Notes under the pieces: generated by a model
Databases searched by the model: none
Seen by the model: only the letters and a program-made list of their open reading frames with translations
What the model was told of the DNA's origin: nothing
Assembly: GCA_026398285.1 (NCBI GenBank)
Contig: JAPLTI010000225.1
Span: 1-15,873, forward strand
Length of the DNA: 15,873 nucleotides
DNA from: Verrucomicrobiota bacterium
Lineage (GTDB): Bacteria; Verrucomicrobiota; Verrucomicrobiia; Chthoniobacterales; Terrimicrobiaceae
Direction of reading: 5' to 3'
In this document: piece after piece, positions 14,676 to 15,873 of the stretch
Numbering within the stretch: the first letter of the stretch is position 1
Layout of the letters: each line of letters opens with the position of its first letter
Program-made: the position numbers and the translations under genes

Positions 14676-15797
14676 ATGTCGCGACCCAAGCTTATTTTCG
14701 GATCCCCCGAGACCTGCGCGGACCTGCTTTACGCCACACATTTCCGCGCGCCGGACTCGTTCGCATACCTTGAGGTCGATGGAAAAAAACACATTCTCCT
14801 GAGCGATCTCGAAGTCGATCGCGGCCGGATGGAAGCCAAGGTGGACGCGGTCGATTCCTATTCGGAGGTTGAAAAAACAATCCGCCAATCGACCGATAAA
14901 AAGCCCTCGCAGGCCAAAGTCACCGCCGCATGGATCACCTCGAAAGGCGCCCGCGAAATCAAGGTTCCGCATGATTTTCCTCTCGGGCTCGCTCGCGACC
15001 TGAAAAAAGAGGGGCTTGATCTGAAGCCTGTGCGCGGATCGTTCCACCCCGAGCGTGAAATCAAATCCCGCCAGGAGGTGCAACTGATCGAAAAGGCACT
15101 CCGCATTGCCGAAGCAGGCATGACCCGTGGCATCGAAATCCTCCGCGCCTCCCGCATCCGCAAGGACGGCAGCCTCTCATTCAACGGCGATGTGCTCACC
15201 TCGGAACTTCTCCGCATAGAAATGGAGACCGCGGTCCTGCGCAATGGCGGCGAAGCCCGTGGTGATACAATCGTCGCGTGCGGCGAGCAGGCGTGCGACC
15301 CCCATTCGCGCGGCTCCGACCCGCTTTTTGCAAACCAGCTGATCATCCTCGACATCTTCCCCCGCGACGCCCGCACCGGGTGGTTCGGCGACATCACCCG
15401 CACGGTCGTTCGAGGCAAGGCGACAGACGCCCAGCGCCATCTTTGGGAGACTTGCCTCGCAGGACAAAAACTCGCCCACGACGCCATGAAGCCCGGCACC
15501 GAGGGACGAATCATCCACAACATGGTGAAGAACCATTTCGCCACGCAGGGATATCCCACGGAAATCAAAAACGGACGCTGGCAGGGATTCTTCCACGGCA
15601 CCGGCCACGGGCTAGGGCTCGAAATTCACGAGTCACCCCGTTTTTCAGACACCACTTTCCTGCCCGGTCACGTCATCACCGTCGAACCAGGCATCTACAT
15701 GCCCGGACTCGGCGGCGTGCGCCATGAGGATGTCGCACTCATCACGAAATCCGGCGCCCGCTTTCTCACACAGCTTCCGAAACCCTTTGAAATATGA
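14676..15797 (+). CDS. M24 family metallopeptidase (Xaa-Pro aminopeptidase/dipeptidase-like)
   Basis: A 373-aa cytoplasmic peptidase of the pita-bread fold, predicted to cleave the bond before proline at the N-terminus of peptides, with two metal ions. Residues 1-120 form a creatinase-type N-terminal domain; 130-373 the catalytic domain. All metal ligands are visible: Asp226 (LIILDIFP), Asp239 (FGDITRT), His311 (HGTGHGLGLEIHE), Glu337 (VITVEPGIY) and Glu351 (VRHEDVAL), along with supporting His307 and His318. The ATG at 14676 was preferred over an in-frame TTG at 14631, which lies in the promoter region and adds residues unlike the family. The stop overlaps prfC by ATGA. Whether it is an aminopeptidase P (PepP) or a prolidase (PepQ) is not clear; it is shorter than E. 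coli PepP (441 aa). Confidence 0.92.
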   Translation: MSRPKLIFGSPETCADLLYATHFRAPDSFAYLEVDGKKHILLSDLEVDRGRMEAKVDAVDSYSEVEKTIRQSTDKKPSQAKVTAAWITSKGAREIKVPHDFPLGLARDLKKEGLDLKPVRGSFHPEREIKSRQEVQLIEKALRIAEAGMTRGIEILRASRIRKDGSLSFNGDVLTSELLRIEMETAVLRNGGEARGDTIVACGEQACDPHSRGSDPLFANQLIILDIFPRDARTGWFGDITRTVVRGKATDAQRHLWETCLAGQKLAHDAMKPGTEGRIIHNMVKNHFATQGYPTEIKNGRWQGFFHGTGHGLGLEIHESPRFSDTTFLPGHVITVEPGIYMPGLGGVRHEDVALITKSGARFLTQLPKPFEI

Positions 15798-15873
15798 CCA
15801 CTGCAGAGCGCGAAATCGCGCGCCGGCGAACCTTCGCCATCATCTCGCATCCTGATGCAGGCAAGACCACCCT
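15794..15873 (+). CDS. prfC: Peptide chain release factor 3, N-terminal fragment
   Basis: Only the first 26 codons are inside the window; the gene runs off the right edge. The translation ends in RRRTFAIISHPDAGKTT, the RF3 N-terminus with its G1 P-loop (HPDAGKTT). RF3 is a translation GTPase that helps recycle RF1 and RF2 from the ribosome after termination. The RRTFAIISHPDAGKTT form separates it from EF-G, LepA and TypA, which have other residues around the P-loop. It starts on the stop of the M24 peptidase (ATGA), so the two are likely coupled. Confidence 0.9.
   Translation, partial: MTTAEREIARRRTFAIISHPDAGKTT

Noticed and set aside
1..15873. Defence island, mobile element, CRISPR or phage genes
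   Set aside because: Apart from two small unrecognised proteins (156 and 86 aa), all genes belong to core-metabolism or envelope families or show a known domain architecture; no transposase, integrase, repeat-spacer array or target duplications were seen.

Overview
The window looks like a chromosomal housekeeping stretch from a GC-rich Gram-negative bacterium. Evidence for Gram-negative is an Mla-type MCE lipid transporter (mlaE, mlaF, mlaD), a proton-type complex I, and a secreted coiled-coil/TPR protein. Protein style and gene mix suggest the PVC group, probably Verrucomicrobiota, but this is impression only; no rRNA or marker gene settles it. I saw no tRNA, rRNA, CRISPR array, IS element or phage gene, and no gap between genes longer than about 125 bases.

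Left block (about 65-9438, minus strand, read right to left). A secreted 712-aa coiled-coil/TPR protein is followed by nuoI, nuoJ, nuoK, nuoL, nuoM and nuoN, then an MTH1-like Nudix hydrolase and a small membrane protein. Junctions are tight: ATGA overlaps at nuoL/nuoM, nuoM/nuoN and Nudix/membrane protein, and a TGATG overlap at nuoK/nuoL. This is the membrane arm of NADH:quinone oxidoreductase (apart from A and H) plus the NuoI iron-sulfur subunit. nuoA-H are not next to it, so the complex I genes are split or partly outside the window.

Middle block (9561-12262, plus strand). An 86-aa protein of unknown function precedes an MlaE permease, MlaF ATPase and MlaD MCE protein, likely one operon for phospholipid traffic between the two membranes.

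Right block (12291-15873). A 574-codon frame joins a low-molecular-weight phosphatase to a full-length serine hydroxymethyltransferase. It converges on shikimate kinase (aroK, minus); both stop codons lie in the two arms of one hairpin. Diverging from aroK are an M24 metallopeptidase and, overlapping it by ATGA, the start of prfC (release factor 3), cut by the window end.

Most noteworthy: the in-frame phosphatase-GlyA fusion; a NuoM without the usual TM7 lysine; no clear Shine-Dalgarno motif at any of 17 start codons, together with promoter candidates that would start transcription within a few bases of the start codon; and the isolated nuoI-N half cluster with a Nudix tail. I did not find a convincing new multi-gene defence or mobile system.
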